Assembly: GCA_002314055.1 (NCBI GenBank)
Contig: DCBP01000019.1
Location: 1 to 28,618 of the forward strand
Source: Prevotella sp. UBA1104
GTDB lineage: Bacteria > Bacteroidota > Bacteroidia > Bacteroidales > Bacteroidaceae
Direction: 5' to 3'
Length of the DNA stretch: 28,618 nucleotides
Below the pieces are notes generated by a model. It saw only the letters and a list, made by a program, of their open reading frames with translations. It did no database searches and was not told the DNA's origin. Shown here one piece after another: positions 14,447 to 22,046 of this stretch; the stretch's first letter is position 1; the number at the start of each line of letters is the position of its first letter. Position numbers and translations under genes: made by a program.

Positions 14447-15475
14447 ATGAAACAACATAGAGTGTCATTAAAAGATTTGGCGGCAGAGCTTGGAGTAAGC
14501 ATCGCTACCGTGTCGCGTGCCCTCAGAAACAGTCATGAGGTTGGCGACGAACTTCGTGAGCGGGTGCAGAAGCTTGCCAAAGAACTTAATTACAGGCCAA
14601 ACCCTTTTGCACAAAGTTTGAGGAGCGAGGCTCCAAAAGTGATAGGAGTGGTGGTGCCAAATCTTGTCACTCATTATTATTCTGCTGTACTCGACGGAAT
14701 AGAGGATTATGCTTCGCAGGAAGGATATTCGGTTATTGCCATAAACAGTCATGAGAATTACGTGAAGGAAGAAAAGGCAATCGACAATTTTATAAACATG
14801 CATGTTGAAGGGATTATAGCCTGTCTCTCGCAAGATACTGTAGATTATTCTCATTTCAAGGAAATAAACAAAATGGGAATTCCGCTCGTATTCTTTGCAC
14901 GTACGTGTTTGCCGGAGCTCTTTTCGCAAGTCGTGGCAAATGGCGCCGAAGCAGCCGAGCAGGCAACACGTCATCTCCTTGAAACAGGAAGCCGAAGAGT
15001 TGCCTTTATCGGCGGTCCGAATCATCTCGACATGGTAAGGCGGCGCAAGCATGGTTATCTGGAGGCATTGAAACAGGCGAGGATTCCTATTGACAGGGAT
15101 ATTATAATATGTGACAAGATAGATTTCGAGAGTTCGCGCGAAACGGCATTGCGACTTCTCTCCTCAGAGAACAGACCTGATGCTATTCTTGCTTTTAACG
15201 ACATCATTACCTATGCTGCCTTCGATGCGATAAAGACTCTCGGACTGCGTATTCCGGAGGATGTGGCAATAATAGGATTTACGGATACCGATGCCTCGGC
15301 TTTTGTTACTCCGAAACTCTCGTCGATAGAAGATCAGTCGCATAAAACGGGTGCCTTGGCTTGTGAATTGCTGATGAGAAACATTGCCGGCGATACTAAA
15401 ATATATAAAGAGGTTGTACCGATGATTCTAAAGATAAGGGAAAGCTCGGATAAGGTGAGACAAGGTAATTTATAA
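14447..15475 (+). CDS. LacI-family transcriptional regulator
   Basis: A 342-residue repressor-type regulator. Residues 5-55 form the LacI helix-turn-helix and hinge (VSLKDLAAELGVSIATVSRAL, then LNYRPNPFAQSLRS). From about 60 the protein has a periplasmic-binding-protein-like ligand domain (VIGVVVPNLVTHYYSAVLDGIE; VAFIGGPNHLDMVRRRKHGYLEAL; PDAILAFNDIITYAAFDAIKTLG; VAIIGFTDTDASAFVTPKLSSIE), as in regulators that sense sugars or nucleosides. The effector is not evident, and no sugar-use genes lie beside it; the META lipoprotein follows by 46 bp. ATG at 14447 gives a leader of about 100 nt from the consensus promoter, whose -33 box carries a matching palindrome. Confidence 0.94.
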   Translation: MKQHRVSLKDLAAELGVSIATVSRALRNSHEVGDELRERVQKLAKELNYRPNPFAQSLRSEAPKVIGVVVPNLVTHYYSAVLDGIEDYASQEGYSVIAINSHENYVKEEKAIDNFINMHVEGIIACLSQDTVDYSHFKEINKMGIPLVFFARTCLPELFSQVVANGAEAAEQATRHLLETGSRRVAFIGGPNHLDMVRRRKHGYLEALKQARIPIDRDIIICDKIDFESSRETALRLLSSENRPDAILAFNDIITYAAFDAIKTLGLRIPEDVAIIGFTDTDASAFVTPKLSSIEDQSHKTGALACELLMRNIAGDTKIYKEVVPMILKIRESSDKVRQGNL

Positions 15476-15521
15476 TAAAAGTAAGAAATAATAAGTAAGA
15501 AAATAATTCCTAAACGAAATT

Positions 15522-15947
15522 ATGAAGAAAAGTGTATTTGTGGCTGCTTTAGCGGCAGTCATCATGGGCTCATGCGGCTCAACGAAAACGGCAACAGATG
15601 TTGCTTCACTTGATGGAGAATGGAACATCGTGGAGGTTGAAGGAAATTCCGTTAAGCCTGGAGATAGCGAGAATGTGCCGTTCCTCGGATTCAAGACTGC
15701 CGAGAACCGTCTTTATGGAAATACCGGATGCAACCTGCTTACAGGCAGTATTGCCGGTAATCTGAAGAAGGGAGAGATCGACTTCAGTCAGACTGGCAGT
15801 ACGCGGATGATGTGTGCCGATATGAAGGTAGAGCGAATGGTAATCGATGCTCTCGGTAAGGCTTCGCATTTTACCATCGATGGCGGCAAGAAAATGACGC
15901 TCAGCGATAAGGGCGGCAATGCTGTTGTAGTGTTGAAGAAAAAATAG
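15522..15947 (+). CDS. META-domain lipoprotein (HslJ-like)
   Basis: A 141-residue envelope lipoprotein. It has a short signal peptide with lipobox MGSC (Cys18), then one META domain starting at LDGEWNIVEVEG. The domain includes the typical GNTGCNLLTGSIAG and the TRMMCADMKVERMVIDAL segment; the two Cys in these motifs are conserved in many META proteins. In E. coli the relative HslJ is linked to heat and novobiocin tolerance, but the molecular role is unclear. It lies 46 bp after the LacI-family gene, with no visible promoter of its own, and ends at a strong terminator, so read-through from the LacI promoter is possible. Confidence 0.9.
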   Translation: MKKSVFVAALAAVIMGSCGSTKTATDVASLDGEWNIVEVEGNSVKPGDSENVPFLGFKTAENRLYGNTGCNLLTGSIAGNLKKGEIDFSQTGSTRMMCADMKVERMVIDALGKASHFTIDGGKKMTLSDKGGNAVVVLKKK

Positions 15948-15991
15948 TATTGAAGAGTTTTTATACTATTTCTAAACATCAGTAAATAAAG

Positions 15992-16038
15992 AACGCAATA
16001 TCTGTATGCTTTTACTAATACAGATGTTGCGTTTTTTA
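15992..16038. terminator. Rho-independent terminator between META and AGCS genes
   Basis: AACGCAATATCTGTAT (15992-16007) pairs with 16018-16033 over 16 bp with one G-T wobble, loop of 10 nt, then TTTTATT on the plus strand. It ends the META transcript; the A-rich bases before it give a T-rich tail on the other strand, so it probably serves the convergent AGCS operon too. Confidence 0.88.
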
Positions 16039-16050
16039 TTCTATATTTTT

Positions 16051-16092
16051 CGTCTTTATATTGTACACTATACGTCTTTATGTTGTACACTA
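16051..16092. repeat. Two 20-bp direct repeats at the AGCS gene end
   Basis: CGTCTTTATATTGTACACTA (16051-16070) and CGTCTTTATGTTGTACACTA (16073-16092) differ at one position and lie 22 bp apart. The second copy abuts the AGCS stop codon. TGTACA is palindromic in each copy. This may be a simple duplication or a paired binding site. Confidence 0.8.
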
Positions 16093-17457
16093 TTACTCGT
16101 CTTCTGCCTCCATAACATCGTCAAGTTTGTTGTTCCATAGATACTTTCTTGTTTCATGTACAATGACGTTACTCAAGAACAGAAGTGACAGCAAGTTCGG
16201 TATTGCCATCAAGGCATTCATTATGTCGGCTACGTTCCATACAAGTTCAAGATTTATCACGCTACCTACAAAAATGGCAATGATGTATATAATCCTATAT
16301 GTAAGCGTAAGTTTCCTGCCGCACAGATATCCAATTGCCCTTTCGCCGTAGAGTTCCCAGCCAAGTATCGTACTGAATGTAAAGGTAAGAAGTCCGAATA
16401 TAAGCAGTGGTGTACCGATATATGGAATTTTGCCGAACGACACTTGTGTCAGAGCAGCACCATTGGTGTAGTCGATATCGGGGTAAGCAAGAATACTACT
16501 CACGATTACCAGTCCGGTAAGTGCGCATATAACCACCGTGTCCCAGAAAGTTCCCGTTGAAGAGACCAATGCCTGTCTTACAGGATTCCTTGTCTGTGCT
16601 GCCGAGGCAACAATCGGTGCCGAACCCATACCAGACTCGTTAGAGAACAGACCTCTGGCAATTCCATAGCGTGCGGCAAGCATTATAGTGCTCCCCACGA
16701 ATCCTCCGCTTGCCGACCTTGTGGTGAATGCCGATTTGAAAATCGTTTCTACAGCCGGAATGATGTATTCTGAGTTAATAAAAAGTATTATAATACAGCC
16801 AATTACGTATAGCAGAGCCATAATCGGAACGAACATGCTGCATACTCTGGCTATGCCTTTAACTCCGCCGATAATTACAGCAGCGGCAAGCGCACAAACG
16901 ATAGCTCCTGTAATGACAGGCGACACTCCGTAATTCTGGAATGTAAGTGTTGAGATTGCGTTTGCCTGTACGGTATTTCCTATTCCGAAAGCAGCAATAG
17001 CTGTGAACACGGCAAACATGATTGCCATCTTTTTCCATCCCAATCCGCGTTCCAATGCATACATCGGTCCGCCATAGAGTTTTCCGTCTTTCCTCTTTAT
17101 TCGGTATTTTATTGCAAGCAAACCTTCGGCATATTTTGTAGATATACCGAAGAATCCCGTTAGCCAGCACCATAACACTGCACCCGGTCCACCGAGAGCA
17201 ATAGCCGTTGCCACACCGATAATGTTTCCGGTTCCGATAGTAGCGGCAAGAGCCGTAGCAAGAGCTCCGAATTGCGACACATCACCATTAGAGTTTTTGT
17301 CTTTCTTCACCGACAACTTTATTGCTGTCCATAGCTTGCGTTGAGGAAACCTCAGTCGTATGGTCAGGAAAATATGCGTTCCAAGCAGCAGGATAATCAT
17401 TGGCCATCCCCATATAAAACTGCTGAGTGTTACGAAAAAGTCATTTACTTCATTCAT
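16093..17457 (-). CDS. Alanine/glycine:cation symporter (AGCS) family protein
   Basis: A 454-residue inner-membrane carrier expected to import alanine, glycine or a similar amino acid with Na+ or H+. About ten to eleven hydrophobic helices are visible. Family signatures are present: ATIGTGNIIGVATAIALGGPGAVLW (near 75-98), YGGPMYALERGLGWKKMA (near 128-145), and GIARGLFSNESGMGSAPIV (near 265-285). The C-terminus is acidic. It lies 98 bp behind the second DUF4230 gene on the same strand, with no TAnnTTTG box in the T-rich gap, so it is probably the third gene of that operon. The substrate cannot be assigned more closely from sequence. Confidence 0.94.
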   Translation of the reverse strand: MNEVNDFFVTLSSFIWGWPMIILLLGTHIFLTIRLRFPQRKLWTAIKLSVKKDKNSNGDVSQFGALATALAATIGTGNIIGVATAIALGGPGAVLWCWLTGFFGISTKYAEGLLAIKYRIKRKDGKLYGGPMYALERGLGWKKMAIMFAVFTAIAAFGIGNTVQANAISTLTFQNYGVSPVITGAIVCALAAAVIIGGVKGIARVCSMFVPIMALLYVIGCIIILFINSEYIIPAVETIFKSAFTTRSASGGFVGSTIMLAARYGIARGLFSNESGMGSAPIVASAAQTRNPVRQALVSSTGTFWDTVVICALTGLVIVSSILAYPDIDYTNGAALTQVSFGKIPYIGTPLLIFGLLTFTFSTILGWELYGERAIGYLCGRKLTLTYRIIYIIAIFVGSVINLELVWNVADIMNALMAIPNLLSLLFLSNVIVHETRKYLWNNKLDDVMEAEDE

Positions 17458-17555
17458 AATTATAGTATGTTTGTGTTTGTATCCTTATTTTATTGTTCCG
17501 TTATTTTGTTATTTGCTTTTTTGTTATTTGTTTTTTGTTTCTTTAGTAATGGATA

Positions 17556-18158
17556 TTATTTTTCTGTGTTCCATCTTATTGTATATTTTTCCACACCGAG
17601 AGCCTTCAGCATCTTCCCGAACTGCTGTTCGGCATTAGTCTGTGCCGTTTGGATATTTTCTTTTGTCATACATCGTCGTAGCATTTTGTTATAAGCCGTA
17701 TGATACATGTTTTCCCTGTCGGCATCAGTCCAGTCTCCAGTTTCTATAAAAGCTTTTGTTCGTGCTTCGTCAATAAAATTATTGTCGAGAAGTTCTATCG
17801 GCGGCAGCGTTACGATGGTGCTGTCACCTCTTTTCTCCACCCATTTAGGACCAGTCTTGTGCATGTTCAGTCCGAGACTAAGTTTACCGTAGTAAATCCT
17901 CACCAGTTTGTCATCTCTTAGAAATCCCTTTCTTGTAGTGTCAACAAGTTCCTCATCGTCGATAGACAGGAATTCCCATTCTCCTATTTCCTTCATCGAC
18001 GTGATGATAGTCGGCGTCACGTCAATCTTGTCGTCGGCACCGATTTTAATGTTATTCCCTTCAGTCGCCTTGCATAGTCTAAAGGCTAAAACAATAACGA
18101 CGATGACAATAATGCCCCAAAGGGTGATGTTCAGTTTCGTAATATTAATCCTCTTCAT
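17556..18158 (-). CDS. DUF4230 domain protein (membrane-anchored)
   Basis: A 200-residue protein of unknown function with one N-terminal membrane helix (about 12-28, LWGIIVIVVIVLAFRL) and the rest predicted outside the cytoplasm. The DUF4230 pattern is recognisable: ITSMKEIGEWEFLSIDDEELVDTTRKG, then IYYGKLSLGLNMHKTGPKW, a long helical stretch rich in charged residues, and a closing EKYTIRWN strand. The preceding gene, 21 bp upstream, is a second, divergent member of the same family, so this is a tandem pair. The AGCS transporter follows. A family role is not known to me. Confidence 0.85.
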   Translation of the reverse strand: MKRINITKLNITLWGIIVIVVIVLAFRLCKATEGNNIKIGADDKIDVTPTIITSMKEIGEWEFLSIDDEELVDTTRKGFLRDDKLVRIYYGKLSLGLNMHKTGPKWVEKRGDSTIVTLPPIELLDNNFIDEARTKAFIETGDWTDADRENMYHTAYNKMLRRCMTKENIQTAQTNAEQQFGKMLKALGVEKYTIRWNTEK

Positions 18159-18179
18159 GCATTAAGTTTCATTATCCTT

Positions 18180-18860
18180 TTATTTACCCTCAATAACAGT
18201 CGTCGGGTCCACCATCTTCATGATGTCGGCAGCAGTAAAATCCTTGTTGAAAGTTACAGTAATGTCATTTTCGTCATAACCCAATGCTGCAAGGAACGGA
18301 ACGATGATTTTTGCTGCACTTTCCCGTGCCATACCAGTAATGTCCATTTTCGGAATATCGTTGATAATAGCCTCACGTCCCTGCTGTTCATAGTTTGCAA
18401 GTTCAGCGTCAGAAAAGTCCTGTCGCATGAGAGCAACATATTTCTTTATTTCGCCATGGTTTATCTTGCTTGCCGTCAGCTGTATTCTCGGTTCCGGCAG
18501 GATGATTTCAATCTTCTTCCCGCTTTTCTTAATGTCTCTTGCCGTAATTTCCCCCAGGTCGATATAAGCCTTTATTGTAGCATCAACAGGAATGGCAATC
18601 TTTCTTGTACCTACAGGAATAGCCACATCGAAGTCGTGCTGTAGGAATTTACCCTTCGCTCTTATCTGGTCATCGTGAGTGATAATTTTATGAACCTTAA
18701 ATTCTGCAGTATATAGTTTAGAGCATTTTTGTATCTGTGTAACGAGCATAGGTATAGTGTCAACCTTTTCCGAAACATCGTCCTTTGTATTTTTGTGGGA
18801 ACACGAAGAAAAGGCAAGAAAGCACATAATACCTATTATATATATAAGTAATCGATTCAT
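18180..18860 (-). CDS. DUF4230 domain lipoprotein
   Basis: A 226-residue lipoprotein of the DUF4230 family; function unknown. The signal peptide MNRLLIYIIGIMCFLAF ends at lipobox SSC. The domain follows with TAEFKVHKIITHDDQIRAKG, VAIPVGTRKIAIPVDATIKAYIDLG, a charged helical region, and a final DITVTFN strand. I start at 18860 and not at 18896: a -7 box (TACCTTTG) lies at 18901-18894, so the longer frame would begin inside the promoter, and the shorter one places the signal peptide at the true N-terminus. It is the first gene of an operon with the second DUF4230 gene and the AGCS symporter, and is divergent from the DUF4738-like gene. Confidence 0.85.
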   Translation of the reverse strand: MNRLLIYIIGIMCFLAFSSCSHKNTKDDVSEKVDTIPMLVTQIQKCSKLYTAEFKVHKIITHDDQIRAKGKFLQHDFDVAIPVGTRKIAIPVDATIKAYIDLGEITARDIKKSGKKIEIILPEPRIQLTASKINHGEIKKYVALMRQDFSDAELANYEQQGREAIINDIPKMDITGMARESAAKIIVPFLAALGYDENDITVTFNKDFTAADIMKMVDPTTVIEGK

Positions 18861-18893
18861 ATAATCATGTATCAATATAATGTAATTATAATG

Positions 18894-18901
18894 CAAAGGT
18901 A
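18894..18901 (-). promoter_or_regulatory. -7 box for the DUF4230-AGCS operon
   Basis: TACCTTTG on the minus strand, with TTTC about 19 bp further upstream as a partial -33. Transcription would begin near 18887, about 27 bp before the ATG at 18860. Confidence 0.65.
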
Positions 18902-18965
18902 ATGCAAAAATATATAATCTGAAAGATTTGTCGGTTGTTTGTTCGTGTTTTATACATATTTCCTA

Positions 18966-18973
18966 TACCTTTG
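18966..18973 (+). promoter_or_regulatory. -7 box for the DUF4738-like gene
   Basis: TACCTTTG, the same octamer as on the opposite strand at 18901-18894, lies 28 bp before the ATG at 19002. The best upstream TTTG (18938-18941) is 24 bp away, longer than consensus. The two divergent promoters are about 65 bp apart and could share a regulator. Confidence 0.6.
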
Positions 18974-19001
18974 CAATGAAAAAACAATTATTAAAGATAA
19001 G

Positions 19002-19574
19002 ATGAAAGGCATTTACGCTTCTATTTTCATAGCGCTTGGAGTTTTGGCGCTTTCCTCTTGCGAGGAAAAGAAGAAGACTCACGACATCATAGCCCCCAAA
19101 CCCGTAGTGAAGGCTCCGTCAGGTCCTGTCAAGATGCAGGGCTATAGTCATTCAGAGAAAGTGGAGTGGGGAGGAAAGAGTTTCACGGTTTCCATAAATC
19201 GTGTTGTTGACGATTCAGCTCCTGTGTTTTCCGACGAGAGTAATAATAAGTATTATGAAAACAAGATAACACTTGTAGTAAAGTCGTCAGACGGTTCAGT
19301 GTTTTTCCGTCGTGAGTTTACGAAGCAATCTTTCTCACAATTCATAGATAATTCCTATCTCTCAAAATCCACAATTCTTGGAATTGCTGTGGATCATGTA
19401 GAGACAAGTAGTCTTGTTCTTGTGGCGAGTGTCGGTTGTCCAGACCAGTTGAGTGATGATTTTATTCCAATCAACTTAACGCTTTCCGCTTCAGGCAGCT
19501 TGTCGATGAAGAAAGGCGAAGACATAGGTACGTCAGACAATCCCAATGCTGGCGACGATGATGAAGGAGTATAG
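19002..19574 (+). CDS. DUF4738-like lipoprotein
   Basis: A 190-residue predicted lipoprotein with signal peptide and lipobox SSC (Cys20), then a charged linker (EEKKKTHDIIAPKP). The core, about 45-170, has the look of the Prevotella/Bacteroides DUF4738 family: KMQGYSHSEKVEWGGKSFTVSINR, then NKYYENKITLVVKSSDG, FFRREFTKQSFSQFID and a C-terminal acidic tail. I assign the family from memory of its pattern; the function is unknown. ATG at 19002 is chosen because the -7 box at 18966-18973 lies inside the longer frame. Single gene, divergent from the DUF4230 operon. Confidence 0.75.
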   Translation: MKGIYASIFIALGVLALSSCEEKKKTHDIIAPKPVVKAPSGPVKMQGYSHSEKVEWGGKSFTVSINRVVDDSAPVFSDESNNKYYENKITLVVKSSDGSVFFRREFTKQSFSQFIDNSYLSKSTILGIAVDHVETSSLVLVASVGCPDQLSDDFIPINLTLSASGSLSMKKGEDIGTSDNPNAGDDDEGV

Positions 19575-19633
19575 CATTCTCTAATTTCAGCATTTTTTTG
19601 AGCTGTATGGTTGCAATTTTCCATATACGCCAT

Positions 19634-19747
19634 GAAAGGGCAAAAAACACTTTACTTAGGGCAACGCCCTAGGTAAAACGTTATAAGAATGTAGCCATAT
19701 CCACCCAGGGCATTGCCCTGGGCTATGTGATGTTTGGCTTTCAGCCC
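19634..19747. repeat. REP-like palindromic element
   Basis: A set of compact hairpins fills the gap before exonuclease III: TTTACTTAGGGC/GCCCTAGGTAAA around AAC (19651-19677, 12 bp with one wobble), CCCAGGGC/GCCCTGGG around ATT (19704-19722) and GGCT/AGCC around TTC (19736-19746). GAAAGGGC at the left end is roughly inverted at the right end. Sequences of the form CCCAGGGC(A/G)TTGCCCTGGGCT are, from memory, a dispersed repeat in Bacteroidetes. No transposase is nearby. Confidence 0.75.
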
Positions 19748-19764
19748 GTTTCTCATTCGACTTA

Positions 19765-20523
19765 TTACTTCAGTGTAAGTTCAACGGGACAGTGGTCAGA
19801 GCCGAATATTTCGGTATGTATGGCAGCCCCGTCAAGTCTTTCCTTTAGTCTTTCAGAAACGATGAAATAGTCGATGCGCCATCCTGCATTTTTCTCCCTT
19901 GCTTTAAATCTGTACGACCACCAAGAGTAAATATCCTTTTTGTCAGGATAGAAGAATCTGAAAGTATCGATGAATCCGCTGTTGAGCCATGTTGTCATCT
20001 TCTCCCTCTCCTCGTCGGTGAAACCTGCATTCTTGCGGTTTGTCTTAGGATTTTTTAGGTCTATTTCCTCGTGAGCCACGTTCAGGTCACCACAAACAAC
20101 AACAGGTTTATTTTCGTCCAGTTTCTTTATGTATGCAAGGAAATCGTCTTCCCATTTCATTCTGTATTCCAGTCTTCTCAGCCCGTCTTGTGAATTAGGC
20201 GTATATACAGTAATGAGATAGAAGTCTTCCATTTCGAGCGTTATCACTCGTCCCTCGTGGTCGTGCTCTTCGATCCCCAAGCCATAAGTAACATTCAAGG
20301 GTTCATGTTTTGTGAAAACAGCCGTTCCGGAATATCCTTTTTTCTCGGCATAGTTCCAGTATGATTTATATCCTTCGAATTCAAGGTCGAGTTGTCCTGC
20401 CTGCATTTTTGTTTCTTGCAGACAGAAGAAGTCGGCGTCAAGTTTTTTGAAGCTTTCGCTGAAGTCTTTTCCTACGCAAGCCCTCAGTCCGTTAACATTC
20501 CAGGAAATGAATTTCATAGACAT
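19765..20523 (-). CDS. xth: Exodeoxyribonuclease III (AP endonuclease)
   Basis: This DNA-repair enzyme cleaves at abasic sites and removes 3' blocks. The 252-residue protein has the full endonuclease/exonuclease/phosphatase pattern: FISWNVNGLRA (4-14), LQETKM with metal-binding Glu37, TVYTPNSQ, the GDLNVAHEEIDL loop with catalytic Asp and Asn, and the C-terminal GSDHCPVEL with the Asp-His pair. Tyr-Trp-rich WWSYRFKAREKNAGWRIDYF is also typical. Two ATGs are possible (20523 and 20517); most relatives begin MKFISWN, which fits 20517, so two extra residues may be unreal. It is single, with the REP-like element just downstream. Confidence 0.95.
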   Translation of the reverse strand: MSMKFISWNVNGLRACVGKDFSESFKKLDADFFCLQETKMQAGQLDLEFEGYKSYWNYAEKKGYSGTAVFTKHEPLNVTYGLGIEEHDHEGRVITLEMEDFYLITVYTPNSQDGLRRLEYRMKWEDDFLAYIKKLDENKPVVVCGDLNVAHEEIDLKNPKTNRKNAGFTDEEREKMTTWLNSGFIDTFRFFYPDKKDIYSWWSYRFKAREKNAGWRIDYFIVSERLKERLDGAAIHTEIFGSDHCPVELTLK

Positions 20524-20612
20524 ATTATTTTTATTTAATGTTTTGTTTTAACTTATCAGAATTTCTAAGAAAGTGTTTACAAAAAATCCTGAAATTCCTT
20601 ATCTATAAATAA

Positions 20613-20638
20613 GGGCGGACTCAATGTTAAGTCCGCCC
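20613..20638 (-). terminator. Terminator of the TPR-ribH operon
   Basis: GGGCGGACT (20613-20621) pairs exactly with AGTCCGCCC (20630-20638), 8-nt loop; on the minus strand it is followed by TTATTTATAG. It lies 61 bp after the ribH stop. Confidence 0.82.
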
Positions 20639-20699
20639 CAATTATAGATGATTCTATTACTGATTTAAAATTTTGCTTTTTTATTGCAACAGAGAAGAA

Positions 20700-21176
20700 T
20701 TAGAATTTTGCCATCTTAATAGCATCGACGGCACATTCGTCACCCTTATTTCCGTATTTTCCGCCGCTTCTGTCCTTAGCCTGCTGCAAGTCGAGAGTTG
20801 TCAGCAATCCGTAGATTACCGGAATCTCGCTTTTTGCGTTAAGCCTTGCTATACCGTAAGTTACTCCTTGACAGATATAGTCGAAGTGTGGAGTCTCACC
20901 CTTTATAACACTTCCCAGGATTATGATGGCGTCATATCCGCCGTTCAAAGTCATCTGGTGTGCTCCGTAAACGAGTTCGAAACTTCCCGGAACTGTTTTT
21001 ACGTGAATGTTCTCTGGCAGTGCACCATGTTTCTCGAGAGTCGTCATACATCCGTCGAGCAGAGCTCCGGTTATTTCCGGATTCCATTCAGCCACGACAA
21101 TGCCGAAGCACATGTTGCTGGCATCAGGCACTTTATCAAACTCGTAATCCGAGAGATTGTGTAATTTTGTAGCCAT
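20700..21176 (-). CDS. ribH: 6,7-dimethyl-8-ribityllumazine synthase
   Basis: This penultimate riboflavin enzyme condenses ribityl-aminouracil with dihydroxybutanone phosphate. The 158-residue protein is family length. Active-site features are all present: VVAEWNPEIT (28-37, aromatic Trp31), VPGSFELVYGAH (62-73), GSVIKGETPHFDYIC (88-102, His97 as the proton-transfer residue), and the C-terminal LTTLDLQQAKDRSGG. Its ATG overlaps the stop of the TPR gene (TAATG at 21174-21178), so it is translated in step with that gene. No FMN riboswitch is visible in this operon leader, and no other rib genes lie in the window. Confidence 0.96.
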   Translation of the reverse strand: MATKLHNLSDYEFDKVPDASNMCFGIVVAEWNPEITGALLDGCMTTLEKHGALPENIHVKTVPGSFELVYGAHQMTLNGGYDAIIILGSVIKGETPHFDYICQGVTYGIARLNAKSEIPVIYGLLTTLDLQQAKDRSGGKYGNKGDECAVDAIKMAKF

Positions 21177-21877
21177 TATTTTGTAGAAGCTCGTTCGATA
21201 TATTTGTCAATCTCCTGTGAGATAGGCGAGTTAACGTATTTCTTCTTGATGTCCTGATAAATCTGCAGAGCGTCATCTTTCTTGTTCTGGCTCTCAAGAA
21301 TTTCTCCGGCTTTAATAAGAGCGTTAGGAGAAACACTGTTGTTTGTGTTGTCCTCAGCCTTGCTGTCAGCCATCTTGGCAGCCTTTTTGAAAGCCTCAAC
21401 AGCCTTGTCGAGCTGGTTGAGATGAGCATAAGCGTCACCGAGAGCAACAACAGCCATAGGACTAACCATCATGTCGTCGCCTGTAGAGTAAGCCTCAAGA
21501 TAATTTACTGCATCATTCCATTTCTCCTGCTTAGCGCAGCAAAGACCGGCATAGAGGTTAGCCAGATTTCCGGCATCAGTGCTGCTGTAGTCAGATGCAA
21601 TAGCCTTGAAGCCTTTGAATCCGGCACCGTCACCATTGAGTGCTTTGTAAAACTGCTGGTTAGCGAAGTACTCCTGTCCCTTAGCCATTGCAGTACTTGC
21701 CTCGTCCTCTCTCGGACCGGCAACGTAAGTATTGTAAGCCAATACGCCAGCGACAATGATAATTACTGCTAGGATTCCGTAGATGATAGCTTTCTTGTTC
21801 TTCATGAAGAAAGCTTCATTCTTGTTCAGGGCGCTGTCAACATTCACTACACCCTTCTTTTCAGATGAATTTGCCAT
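21176..21877 (-). CDS. Tetratricopeptide-repeat membrane protein (YfgM-like)
   Basis: A 233-residue protein with a charged N-terminus, one membrane helix (about 29-49, KAIIYGILAVIIIVAGVLAYNTYV) and a C-terminal TPR solenoid (about 58-230). The TPR pattern is visible in AMAKGQEYFANQQFYKALNG, NLANLYAGLCCAKQEKWNDAVNYLEAY, VVALGDAYAHLNQLDKAVEAFKKAAKMA and ALIKAGEILESQNKKDDALQIYQDI. Topology suggests a cytoplasmic N-terminus and a periplasmic TPR domain, as in YfgM-type partners of secretion or chaperone complexes. The pairing with ribH is, from memory, common in Bacteroidales but has no obvious functional link. It is first in the operon, with a -7 box 44 bp upstream. Confidence 0.87.
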   Translation of the reverse strand: MANSSEKKGVVNVDSALNKNEAFFMKNKKAIIYGILAVIIIVAGVLAYNTYVAGPREDEASTAMAKGQEYFANQQFYKALNGDGAGFKGFKAIASDYSSTDAGNLANLYAGLCCAKQEKWNDAVNYLEAYSTGDDMMVSPMAVVALGDAYAHLNQLDKAVEAFKKAAKMADSKAEDNTNNSVSPNALIKAGEILESQNKKDDALQIYQDIKKKYVNSPISQEIDKYIERASTK

Positions 21878-21920
21878 TTTATGTTTTTATTTATTTTATT
21901 CCTAATTTAATTAAGCGTGG

Positions 21921-21928
21921 CAAAATTA
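21921..21928 (-). promoter_or_regulatory. -7 box for the TPR-ribH operon
   Basis: TAATTTTG on the minus strand, 43 bp before the ATG at 21877. At -33 there is TTTC about 20 bp upstream, a partial match. Confidence 0.6.
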
Positions 21929-21991
21929 CGTAAATATTCTCATATATTGAAATTTATGACTGTTTTTTTTCTTTATTGTCGTATAATCACG

Positions 21992-21999
21992 TAACTTTG
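21992..21999 (+). promoter_or_regulatory. -7 box for the recF operon
   Basis: TAACTTTG, 47 bp before the recF ATG at 22047; the -33 region is only T-rich. The recF and TPR promoters are divergent, with about 63 bp between their -7 boxes. Confidence 0.6.
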
Positions 22000-22046
22000 C
22001 ATCGTTATCGCAATTGTTTAAGCATTAAGGAATAGGATTGTTTGCA

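Noticed and set aside
21878..22046. FMN riboswitch controlling ribH
   Set aside because: The 169-bp gap before the TPR-ribH operon is AT-rich, holds two divergent promoters, and has none of the conserved FMN-aptamer stems.
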